From Actinobacteria bacterium IMCC26077 (GTDB taxonomy: Bacteria > Actinomycetota > Actinomycetes > Nanopelagicales > Nanopelagicaceae), in the NCBI GenBank assembly GCA_002284915.1, contig CP015606.1, forward strand, positions 744,001 through 808,000: 64,000 bases of DNA, in the 5' to 3' direction. The translations under genes and the position numbers were made by a program. This document shows positions 57,244-64,000 of the stretch, piece by piece (position 1 is the stretch's first letter; every line of letters begins with the position of its first letter). The notes beneath the pieces were generated by a model, which was not told the origin of the DNA, did not search any database, and saw only the letters and a list, made by a program, of their open reading frames with translations.

Positions 57244-57908
57244 GTTCGACCTTCGGGCCATCGCTCCAGGTAATCGGGGAGTGGGAGAGGGGTGGTCATG
57301 CGCGGATCCGGAATCGGAGTTCCATATTTATGTTCAATCGGAATATTCCCCGCCCATACTGGCCACGACAAATCTGCTTCGTCATCAGCGGGAAACTTCG
57401 AGGAGATCTTGACGCTCGCTTCATCCATCGGCAAGGACAAGATTGTTGTCTGTCGAATTTCATCATCATTCATAGGACGGAGAGTTGCTCTTCGCTCTGG
57501 AAGTAGATGATCAGTGAGCGCATCGAAAGCGCGAATTTTCTCATCGCCTTCGAGCTCGCGCGCGACTCCAAGGATGAGGGCACTTCGATAATTCATCGAT
57601 GATTCGAACGCTGAACGCGCCAATACAAGTGCATCGATATGGGTCACCGACACGGCGCACGGGGCGCCACTTGCGAGAGTCTTGAATAACCGTGATGCCT
57701 TCGAGCCATGCAATAAGAGCGCATCGCCATCGCGGGCAATCGCCACGGGAATCACGAATGGTTGCCCATCCTGAACGAAACCAACATGGCCGACTAACGC
57801 CGCATCAAGTATCTGATGGAGGACTTCGCGGTCTTTCACCTCTTTATGCGGCACCCGATGAAGGGTTGTTCGTTTGGTATCCCCGAGCGGCTTACTCTCA
57901 GATGACAT
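57240..57908 (-). CDS. PPOX-class (pyridoxamine 5'-phosphate oxidase-like) flavoprotein
   Basis: The 222-residue protein has the split-barrel FMN-binding fold of the NimA/Pyridox_ox_2 type: VPHKEVKDREVLHQILDAAL at the N-terminus, VGFVQDGQPFVIPVAIARDG, LLLHGSKASRLFKTL, and SAFESSMNYRSALILG, a conserved substrate/flavin region. Biochemical role is unknown; such proteins reduce or oxidise varied small molecules. It overlaps the upstream aminotransferase (TAATG) and the downstream oxidoreductase (ATGA), so it is translationally tied to the amine catabolic genes. Confidence 0.82.
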   Translation of the reverse strand: MSSESKPLGDTKRTTLHRVPHKEVKDREVLHQILDAALVGHVGFVQDGQPFVIPVAIARDGDALLLHGSKASRLFKTLASGAPCAVSVTHIDALVLARSAFESSMNYRSALILGVARELEGDEKIRAFDALTDHLLPERRATLRPMNDDEIRQTTILSLPMDEASVKISSKFPADDEADLSWPVWAGNIPIEHKYGTPIPDPRMTTPLPLPDYLERWPEGRT

Positions 57909-59326
57909 TAAAAGATCAGCTCGCAAGCCTCAGTGAGCACCGAGCGCAAGATGCCTTCAATCTCATCGAAATGGGTTTTATTAGCAATCAGTGGTGGCGC
58001 TAGCTGAATTACCGGGTCGCCACGATCATCAGTCCGGCAATATAAACCAGAGTCATAGAGTTTCCTCGACAAGAATCCTCGAAGGAGCTTCTCGCTCTCA
58101 TCAGCATTGAAGGTCTCGCGAGTTGATTTATCTTTCACCATTTCAATCCCATAGAAGAAGCCAGCGCCACGAACATCGCCTACTATCGGCAAGTCGTAGA
58201 GCTTCTCGAGCGTAGCGTAGAAGTTCCCTTCATTCTCGCGAACGTGCTCGTTAATCTTTTCTTTTTCGAAGATATCCAGGTTAGCAAGTGCAACTGCAGC
58301 GCCAACAGGGTGGCCACCGAAGGTGAAGCCATGCAGGAAGGCATTGTTATCCTTCAAGAAAGGTTCATAGAGTCGATCGCTGGCGATCATTGCGGCCATC
58401 GGGAAGTAACCAGAGGTCATTCCCTTGCCACAGGTGATGATGTCAGGGGTAATGCCATAAAGCCTTGAAGCGAAGTAATCGCCGATACGACCAAAGGCGG
58501 TGATGGTCTCATCGCAGACCATCATCACATCGTATTTATCGCAGATCTCGCGGACTCGTTCGAGATAACCTGGTGGAGGCGGGAAGCATCCACCGGAGTT
58601 CTGCACCGGTTCCACAAATACGGCCGCAACGGTGTCGGGGCCTTCGAAGTTGATCATCTCTTCGATGCGGTTAGCAGCCCATTGTCCGAATTCCATGTAA
58701 TCGGCGCGGTGATTCAATGGTGCGCGATAGAAGTTGGTATTTGGCACTTTGTGATGTCCGGCAATGAGCGGTTCGAAATACTGCTTCGCTGCCGGAATGC
58801 CAGTTATGGAGAGCGCTCCCTGCGTGGTGCCGTGATAGGCGATAGCGCGAGAAATCACCTTATGTTTAAGAGGTTTACCTGTCATCTTGTAATACTGCTT
58901 GATCAACTTGATTGCGCTCTCGACCGATTCGCCACCTGTAGCTGAGAAGAAGACGTGGTTCAAACCTTTGGGCGTAAACGAGGTCAAGCGCTCAGCTAAT
59001 TCAATCGCTGGTGGGTTGGCATAACCCCAAAGCGGGAAGTATGAGAGTTGGCGCATCTGCTTTGCAGCAGCTTCGACAAGTTCCTCGCGGCCGTGACCGA
59101 TTTGCACAGTGAATAGACCTGCTAGACCATCAAAGATCTTCTTATCGCGGTCATCCCACACGTACACACCTTCGCCGCGTGTGATGATTGGAATTGATCC
59201 GCCTTGTTCGTAATTGCCCATCCGCGAGAAAGCAAGCCATAGATTCTCTTTTGCACGCGCAGACCAATTCTCATGATGTTCATCATCATGATAAAGAACG
59301 ACGTCTACTTCACTTGTTGTTGCCAT
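57908..59326 (-). CDS. Class III PLP aminotransferase, putrescine/omega-amino type
   Basis: The 472-residue protein is an omega-aminotransferase like SpuC or putrescine:pyruvate transaminases. It has GLAGLFTVQIGHG, the phosphate-binding FSATGGESVESAIK, the PLP Asp in CDETITAFGRIG, the PLP Lys in CGKGMTSGYFPM (about residue 300) and FTFGGHPVGAAVAL. Context (aldehyde dehydrogenase, polyamine ABC importer) favours a diamine or polyamine as donor, producing an aminoaldehyde; this is inference. It lies 3 nt after the Lrp-type regulator in the same operon. Confidence 0.87.
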   Translation of the reverse strand: MATTSEVDVVLYHDDEHHENWSARAKENLWLAFSRMGNYEQGGSIPIITRGEGVYVWDDRDKKIFDGLAGLFTVQIGHGREELVEAAAKQMRQLSYFPLWGYANPPAIELAERLTSFTPKGLNHVFFSATGGESVESAIKLIKQYYKMTGKPLKHKVISRAIAYHGTTQGALSITGIPAAKQYFEPLIAGHHKVPNTNFYRAPLNHRADYMEFGQWAANRIEEMINFEGPDTVAAVFVEPVQNSGGCFPPPPGYLERVREICDKYDVMMVCDETITAFGRIGDYFASRLYGITPDIITCGKGMTSGYFPMAAMIASDRLYEPFLKDNNAFLHGFTFGGHPVGAAVALANLDIFEKEKINEHVRENEGNFYATLEKLYDLPIVGDVRGAGFFYGIEMVKDKSTRETFNADESEKLLRGFLSRKLYDSGLYCRTDDRGDPVIQLAPPLIANKTHFDEIEGILRSVLTEACELIF

Positions 59327-59329
59327 GAT

Positions 59330-59791
59330 TTAGGTTCCCCAGTTATATAGCTGTTTTTGTAGTTTGAGATATACGAAGCTTTCGGTGCTTCGTACTGAAG
59401 GTATTGCTCGAATTCGTTGGAGTAGTTCCAACAAATGTTCATCGTCATCACAGATTGCCTCAACGAGAATGTCGAAGTTTCCTGCAGTGACCACCACGTA
59501 ATCGACTTCGCGGTATTTGCCGAGTTGATCGGCGACAGTGGTGATGTCACCTTCCACGCGAACCCCGATCATCGCCATCCGAAAGGAGCCAACGGTTAAT
59601 GGATCGGTGACTGCGACGATCTGAATCACACCCGACTCAACGAGCTTCTGCACCCGTTGCCGGACGGCAGCCTCAGAGAGCCCCACGGCCGAGCCGATTG
59701 CCGCGTAGGGCTTTCGACCATCGCCTTGGAGCTGCTCGATGATCGCCTTGGAGGCCTCATCGAGGTGAACCGAGCGGTTCTTCTGTCGCAT
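59330..59791 (-). CDS. Lrp/AsnC family transcriptional regulator
   Basis: The 153-residue protein has an N-terminal helix-turn-helix (LDEASKAIIEQLQGDG ... AAIGSAVGLSEAAVRQRVQKL, residues about 8-55) and a C-terminal RAM/AsnC effector domain (VRVEGDITTVADQLG, VVVTAGNFDILVEAICDD). These regulators form octamers that wrap DNA and sense amino acids or related amines. ATG 59791 is preferred, with GAGAGGGTGG upstream; a longer frame to 59827 lacks support. It heads the minus-strand amine operon and probably controls both divergent units. Confidence 0.9.
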   Translation of the reverse strand: MRQKNRSVHLDEASKAIIEQLQGDGRKPYAAIGSAVGLSEAAVRQRVQKLVESGVIQIVAVTDPLTVGSFRMAMIGVRVEGDITTVADQLGKYREVDYVVVTAGNFDILVEAICDDDEHLLELLQRIRAIPSVRSTESFVYLKLQKQLYNWGT

Positions 59792-59834
59792 GATCGCCAC
59801 CCTCTCATGCCTTGCCCCCTTTAGCAACTGAATC

Positions 59835-59878
59835 CGTAGGTTTTTGCCCTCTTGAGTACGAATTTCGTAGCTTTTTGC
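59835..59878. promoter_or_regulatory. Phased direct repeats and palindrome, putative Lrp/AsnC sites
   Basis: CGTAGGTTTTTGC (59835-59847) and CGTAGCTTTTTGC (59866-59878) are 31 bp apart, close to three helical turns, and each is preceded by GAAT. The second copy overlaps the palindrome ACGAA-T-TTCGT (59859-59869). They lie between the divergent asnC-type and aldehyde dehydrogenase genes. Confidence 0.55.
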
Positions 59879-59956
59879 TCACAATTCGAGCCATATCGCA
59901 CCCTGGCTCGCAGAGCTGCCTGGAGCTCCCGCTAGCCCGCGGGGCGGGGCGGCGCG

Positions 59957-59962
59957 TACGCT
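59957..59962 (+). promoter_or_regulatory. Leaderless promoter -10 of the aldehyde dehydrogenase gene
   Basis: TACGCT ends 6 nt before the ATG. It lies in a very G-rich stretch (from 59940) with no Shine-Dalgarno at the right distance. Confidence 0.55.
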
Positions 59963-59968
59963 CACGCC

Positions 59969-61396
59969 ATGAAAACCCTCACCAATTTCATTAATGGCGA
60001 GAGCGTTCCCTCCACCTCCGGACAGACTCAAGATCTGACAAACCCTGCAACTGGCGAAGTCTTCGCTAAGGCACCGGTCTCCAATAGCGCAGATGTTGAT
60101 GCAGCGATGAGCGCTGCTGCAGCTGCCTTTGAAACGTGGCGCGATTCCACTCCGGGCGAGCGACAGCGCGCAATCAACAAGATTGCCGACGCTATCGAAG
60201 CGCGCTCAGAGGAATTAATCCGAATTGAATCGGAGAACACTGGCAAGCCGATTGCAGTTACCCGCCAAGAAGAGATTGGGCCGATGCTCGATCAAATTCG
60301 CTTCTTTGCAGGTGCAGCGCGAAATCTCGAGGGGCGATCTGCTGCGGAATATATAAAGGGTCACACCTCTTTCATTCGACGCGAGCCAATTGGTGTGTGC
60401 GCGCAAGTAACGCCTTGGAATTATCCGATGATGATGGCAGTCTGGAAGTGGGCGCCAGCAATTGCTGCAGGCAATACTGTGGTTTTGAAACCAAGCGACA
60501 CCACTCCAGTCTCCACGCTCTGGATGGCTGAGTTGATGCAGGAATTCCTCCCCGAGGGTGTTATCAATGTCATTACTGGAGATCGTGAAACTGGACGACT
60601 TCTCGTTGATCATGAAATTCCCCAGTTTGTCTCCATCACTGGCTCAGTCCGTGCAGGTATGGAAGTCGCGCGGGAGGCGTCGAAGGATTTAAAGAAAGTT
60701 CACCTAGAGCTCGGCGGTAAAGCGCCTGTTGTGATTTTCGACGATGCAAATCTTGAAGCTGCGTGCGAGTGGATTGCGGTCGCCGGGTATTTCAACGCTG
60801 GCCAAGATTGCACCGCCGCCACGCGCGTCATCGTCGAGGCAAGCGCCTACGACGATGTAGTCGCGCTTCTTACCGAGCAGGCGAAGAACAACATCAAAGT
60901 TGGTATGCCTGATGAAGATGTGCTCGTGGGGCCGGTGAACAACGCGAACCAGTTAGCTCGCGTGAAAGGCTTCCTCGAGCGCGTTCCTGCGCATGCGCGA
61001 GTCATGGCCGGTGGTAGCCAAGTAGCTCGTCCAGGCTATTTCTGGACCCCAACGGTCGTCGCAGATCTCAAGCAAGATGATGAGATGATCCAGAACGAAA
61101 TTTTCGCTCCCGTCATCACAATTCAGAAGTTCACCGATGAGGCCGAGGCAGTTCGCATGGCCAACGGCGTGAAGTATGGCTTGGCCTCAAGCGTCTGGAC
61201 CAAAGATCATGGTCGGGCGATGCGGATGGCAAAAGCCTTCGATTTCGGCTGCGTCTGGATTAACACCCACATCCCGATGGTGGCTGAAATGCCCCACGGT
61301 GGCTTCAAGCACTCTGGCTATGGCAAAGACTTGTCGAGCTATGGATTCGAGGATTACACCCGAATCAAGCATGTGATGACTAATCTACAGGCATAG
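59969..61396 (+). CDS. Aldehyde dehydrogenase, probable gamma-aminobutyraldehyde dehydrogenase
   Basis: The 475-residue NAD(P)-dependent enzyme has TPWNYPMMMAVWKWAPAIAA (oxyanion Asn), KPSDTTPVSTL, SITGSVRAG, general-base Glu in LELGGKAPV (about residue 247), catalytic Cys in NAGQDCTAATR (about 280) and NEIFAPV. The GQDC form and length fit the PatD/YdcW and PuuC-like group that oxidise 4-aminobutyraldehyde to GABA. With the divergent aminotransferase and oxidoreductase this would complete putrescine breakdown. Substrate assignment rests on context. Confidence 0.88.
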   Translation: MKTLTNFINGESVPSTSGQTQDLTNPATGEVFAKAPVSNSADVDAAMSAAAAAFETWRDSTPGERQRAINKIADAIEARSEELIRIESENTGKPIAVTRQEEIGPMLDQIRFFAGAARNLEGRSAAEYIKGHTSFIRREPIGVCAQVTPWNYPMMMAVWKWAPAIAAGNTVVLKPSDTTPVSTLWMAELMQEFLPEGVINVITGDRETGRLLVDHEIPQFVSITGSVRAGMEVAREASKDLKKVHLELGGKAPVVIFDDANLEAACEWIAVAGYFNAGQDCTAATRVIVEASAYDDVVALLTEQAKNNIKVGMPDEDVLVGPVNNANQLARVKGFLERVPAHARVMAGGSQVARPGYFWTPTVVADLKQDDEMIQNEIFAPVITIQKFTDEAEAVRMANGVKYGLASSVWTKDHGRAMRMAKAFDFGCVWINTHIPMVAEMPHGGFKHSGYGKDLSSYGFEDYTRIKHVMTNLQA

Positions 61397-61439
61397 TTTT
61401 ATTACCTGCTGAGCAACGACTCAAGGGAAAGGGAAAGCC

Positions 61440-62633
61440 ATGACCGACAAACTCTCACCAGAGACCCGAGCGCTAATTAAGGCGCAGCTCACTCGGCGAC
61501 GATTTCTCGCCGGAGCGGGAGCAGTCGGTGCAACTGCAGTACTTGCCGCATGTGGTGGTGCAACAAAAGAATCTGGAAGTGCCAGCGAGAGCGCGGCGGC
61601 AGAAGCTTCCGGAACGGTACGGTGGGCAAACTGGCCTGCATACCTAGATTTCGACTCCGCTTCCAAGAAGTACCCTTCGCTCGAAACTTTTATCGCAGCG
61701 TCAGGTATCGATGTTGTCTATAAAGAAGATGTGAACGATAACGATGAGTTCTACGGCAAAGTTCAAGGTCAGCTCAAACTCAACAAAGATATTGGGTACG
61801 ACATCGTAACCTTGACCGACTGGATGGCCGGCCGCTGGATTCGTCTTGGATATGCACAAGAGTTCGATGAAGGTGCCATCCCCAATAAAGAGAATATTCT
61901 CCCGACGCTAGCAAATGTCGGATTCGATCCCGGTCGCAAGAGTTCGCTCACATGGCAATCAGGCTTTGCTGGGTTTGGTTGGAACAAAGAGCTTTTGCCT
62001 GGTGGCATCAAGAGCCTGGATCAACTCTTTGACAAGAAGAACAAAGGGCGCATCGAAGTTTTAAGCGAGATGCGCGACACGATGGGCATCATCCTTCAAT
62101 ATCAAGGCGTTGACCCTTCGCAGCCCTTCACCGAAGATCAATTTATGAATGCAATTGCATTCCTGGAAAAACAAGTTGCCGATGGCATGATTCGCCAGGT
62201 CAAGGGCAATGATTATCTCGAAGATATGGTCAATGGCGATGCAGTCGCGGTCATTGGTTGGTCGGGGGATATCTTCTCCCTCTCCAATGAGAACGATGGC
62301 AAATTCGACTTTGCGATTCCAGAGTCCGGCGGAACATTATGGAGCGACAACACCATGATTCCGACAACATCGAATAATAAGAAGAACGCCCAAGCGGTGA
62401 TCAACAACTATTACGATCCAGCGGTAGCTGCACAGGTCGCTGCGTATGTAAATTACGTATGTCCTGTAGTGGGAGCTCAAGCAGAGATGGAAAAGATAGA
62501 TTCAAAACTTGCTAATAGCCCATTCATCTTCCCTGATGATGCCACTCTGGCGAAAGTTCGAGTATTCCGTCCACTCTCCCCAGAGGAAGAGACTACGTTC
62601 GCCGAAGCTTTCGCGGCAGCCTCGGGCAATTAG
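61440..62633 (+). CDS. Polyamine-type ABC transporter substrate-binding lipoprotein
   Basis: The 397-residue PotD-like protein has a twin-arginine-type N-terminus (TRRRFLAGAGA, residues 18-28) joined to a lipobox LAAC with Cys38, implying Tat export and lipid anchoring. The mature part starts GTVRWANWPAYLDFD, as in spermidine/putrescine binding proteins, and includes YDIVTLTDWMAGRWIR and GDAVAVIGWSGDIF. GGGAAAGGG precedes the ATG. potA- and potB-like genes follow in an operon. Confidence 0.93.
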   Translation: MTDKLSPETRALIKAQLTRRRFLAGAGAVGATAVLAACGGATKESGSASESAAAEASGTVRWANWPAYLDFDSASKKYPSLETFIAASGIDVVYKEDVNDNDEFYGKVQGQLKLNKDIGYDIVTLTDWMAGRWIRLGYAQEFDEGAIPNKENILPTLANVGFDPGRKSSLTWQSGFAGFGWNKELLPGGIKSLDQLFDKKNKGRIEVLSEMRDTMGIILQYQGVDPSQPFTEDQFMNAIAFLEKQVADGMIRQVKGNDYLEDMVNGDAVAVIGWSGDIFSLSNENDGKFDFAIPESGGTLWSDNTMIPTTSNNKKNAQAVINNYYDPAVAAQVAAYVNYVCPVVGAQAEMEKIDSKLANSPFIFPDDATLAKVRVFRPLSPEEETTFAEAFAAASGN

Positions 62634-62635
62634 TA

Positions 62636-63736
62636 ATGGTAGATATGGCTTCATCTGCAACGGGTGACCTCAATCTTCGGAATATTACGAAGAGTTTTGG
62701 TGATTTCGTCGCGGTGGATGACCTGACTCTTACTATCCCAAAAGGTTCCTTCTTTGCGCTTCTTGGCCCATCTGGCTGCGGCAAAACCACAACCTTGCGA
62801 ATGATTGCAGGGTTGGAAGAGCCAACATCAGGTTCAATCTCCATTGGCGAGTCTGATATCACACATACCAAGCCATACAAGCGTCCAGTAAATACCGTCT
62901 TCCAGAATTATGCGCTCTTTCCTCATCTAACTATCTTTGAGAACGTTGCATTTGGCCTTCGACGTCGGGGGCAAAAAGATGTGAAAGATGCGGTTGAGAA
63001 GGTGTTATCGCTTGTCGAGCTTGGGCATTTGAAAGATCGAAAGCCTGGCCAACTCTCGGGTGGTCAACAGCAGCGGATTGCCGTTGCCCGAGCCATAGTG
63101 AATCGGCCAGCTTTGCTCTTACTCGACGAACCACTTGGTGCGCTCGACTTAAAGCTTCGACGCCAGATGCAGATCGAGCTTAAATGGATTCAAACCGAGG
63201 TAGGAATCACATTCGTGCATGTCACACATGATCAAGAAGAAGCTATGACGATGGCGGACACCATCGCCGTCATGAATAAAGGGCGAATAGAGCAGATGGG
63301 TTCACCAGTCGAGTTGTATGAGAATCCTGAAACTGTCTTTGTCGCAAACTTCCTCGGGCAATCAAATCTGATTGAGGGACACGTTCAATCTGATAGCGGC
63401 GCTGAGACATCGGTAGATGTTCACGGTTCGCGAATCCTCTTGCCGAGTTCGCGGAATAGAGGAAAAGAGCAGAAAGTTCTCGTCGGAGTTCGCCCAGAGA
63501 AAATCAATATTCATACCTCATCTACGAGTGCCGGCAAAAATGCGCTTGAAGGTGGCGTCGTCACTGACATCTCTTTTGTTGGAGTGAGTACGCAATATCA
63601 AGTAGAGATGCCGTGGAAGCAAGAGATAATGGTTTTTGAACAGAATGATGGCGGCGCTCCAAATATCCGCAAGGGTGATCGAGTGACTCTGACTTGGGAA
63701 CCGCATTTCACATTTGCGCTAAGTCCTGAAAGCTAG
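62636..63736 (+). CDS. potA: Polyamine-type ABC transporter ATP-binding protein
   Basis: The 366-residue ATPase drives uptake through the PotBC-type permease. Walker A is GPSGCGKTT (about residue 42), Q-loop QNYALFPHLT, signature LSGGQQQR (about 139), Walker B LLLLDEPLGALD and switch His in VTHDQEEAM. A C-terminal TOBE domain (VGVRPEKINIH; VSTQYQVEMP) follows, as in PotA. It starts 2 nt after the binding-protein gene; ATG 62645 is an alternative start. Confidence 0.93.
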   Translation: MVDMASSATGDLNLRNITKSFGDFVAVDDLTLTIPKGSFFALLGPSGCGKTTTLRMIAGLEEPTSGSISIGESDITHTKPYKRPVNTVFQNYALFPHLTIFENVAFGLRRRGQKDVKDAVEKVLSLVELGHLKDRKPGQLSGGQQQRIAVARAIVNRPALLLLDEPLGALDLKLRRQMQIELKWIQTEVGITFVHVTHDQEEAMTMADTIAVMNKGRIEQMGSPVELYENPETVFVANFLGQSNLIEGHVQSDSGAETSVDVHGSRILLPSSRNRGKEQKVLVGVRPEKINIHTSSTSAGKNALEGGVVTDISFVGVSTQYQVEMPWKQEIMVFEQNDGGAPNIRKGDRVTLTWEPHFTFALSPES

Positions 63737-63748
63737 TCGGGTTTATTT

Positions 63749-64000
63749 ATGGCGATTGCCCACGTAGCACCGACCCCCGGCGGCAACTCCACTCCTGAGA
63801 GCGCGAATCGCTCGGGAAGGAAGATGCCATATTTACTCCTCTTGCCAGGAATGCTGTGGTTGATCATTTTCTTTATTTTGCCGCTCGTGAATTTGGCGGA
63901 AACTTCGACTAAGACTCGCGCTGCTTCGCAAGAGACTGGCGAGTTCATCCAAACGTGGCGGTTTGCAAACTACCTTGATGCCTTCAAGGAGTATCAACCT
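63749..64000 (+). CDS. potB: ABC transporter permease, PotB-like (cut by window end)
   Basis: Eighty-four codons are visible before the window ends. A charged N-terminus (MAIAHVAPTPGGNSTPES) is followed by the first membrane helix (MPYLLLLPGMLWLIIFFILPLVNLAETS) and the start of the periplasmic loop, ending FANYLDAFKEYQP, as in PotB permeases. It begins 12 nt after potA. A second permease (PotC) is expected beyond the window. Confidence 0.85.
   Translation, partial: MAIAHVAPTPGGNSTPESANRSGRKMPYLLLLPGMLWLIIFFILPLVNLAETSTKTRAASQETGEFIQTWRFANYLDAFKEYQP

Noticed and set aside
59792-59827. Longer start (59827) for the AsnC-type regulator
   Set aside because: ATG 59791 has a good GAGAGGGTGG site and gives the usual family length of about 150 residues.

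Overview
The window reads as chromosomal DNA of an actinobacterium of moderate G+C. Supporting signs are two adjacent clpP genes followed by clpX, a folC-DUF4233-ndk-mreBCD-PBP2-rodA run, an RNase E/G with a long basic N-terminus next to rplU-rpmA-obg-proB-proA, an RpiB of the mycobacterial type, gatCAB, and the rpsB-tsf-pyrH-frr-cdsA-rlmN order. Very tight packing, many ATGA or TAATG overlaps and frequent leaderless promoters suggest a streamlined genome, perhaps like the freshwater acI/Nanopelagicales or Luna lineages. That placement is inference. I see no phage, insertion sequence, CRISPR array or recognisable defence island.

Layout. 1-3.3 kb: truncated aminopeptidase N (minus), trmB, rpiB. 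3.3-6.4 kb: a small accessory block with a secreted Gly/Met/Lys/Ala-rich protein, a divergent secreted collagen-like protein and a SAM methyltransferase. 6.4-8.9 kb: a two-gene catabolic pair (UxuA-like dehydratase and M81/MlrC-like hydrolase). 8.9-13.2 kb: tRNA-Gly, tRNA-Pro, trigger factor, clpP1, clpP2 and clpX, a protein-quality-control block. 13.2-23.7 kb: valS, folC, DUF4233, ndk and the rod-shape/elongasome genes. 23.8-31.9 kb: rne, rplU, rpmA, obg, proB, a divergent serine hydrolase and proA. 31.9-36.6 kb: gatCAB and an MFS exporter. 36.7-47.3 kb: branched-chain amino-acid synthesis (ilvD; then ilvB, ilvN, ilvC, serA, leuB, ilvE, cimA), with a Val/Ile-rich leader peptide and hairpins ahead of ilvB. 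47.3-49.2 kb: secreted Ig/cadherin-like protein. 49.3-55.9 kb: xerC, M23-like protein, rpsB-tsf-pyrH-frr-cdsA-rlmN. 55.9-64 kb: a divergent polyamine/amine uptake and catabolism locus (Lrp/AsnC regulator, class III aminotransferase, PPOX-like flavoprotein and DAO-type oxidoreductase on minus; aldehyde dehydrogenase and an ABC importer on plus), cut off by the window end inside the first permease gene.

The most informative non-coding signals are: (i) the apparent ilvB attenuator with leader peptide [14 protein letters not shown]; (ii) a recurring leaderless layout in which a -10 box (TAGGCT, TACGCT, TAACCT, TAGTCT or TACTAT) ends exactly 6-7 nt before an ATG; (iii) a 29-bp two-way promoter between proA and a serine hydrolase, where each -10 sits in the other's -35 position; (iv) a structured rne leader ending in a C(UUCG)G hairpin; (v) helically phased repeats in the asnC/aldehyde dehydrogenase intergenic region. 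No clearly new multi-gene system is present. The least explained protein-coding content is the collagen-like/Met-rich secreted pair, the UxuA-M81 pair, and the flavoprotein embedded in the polyamine operon.
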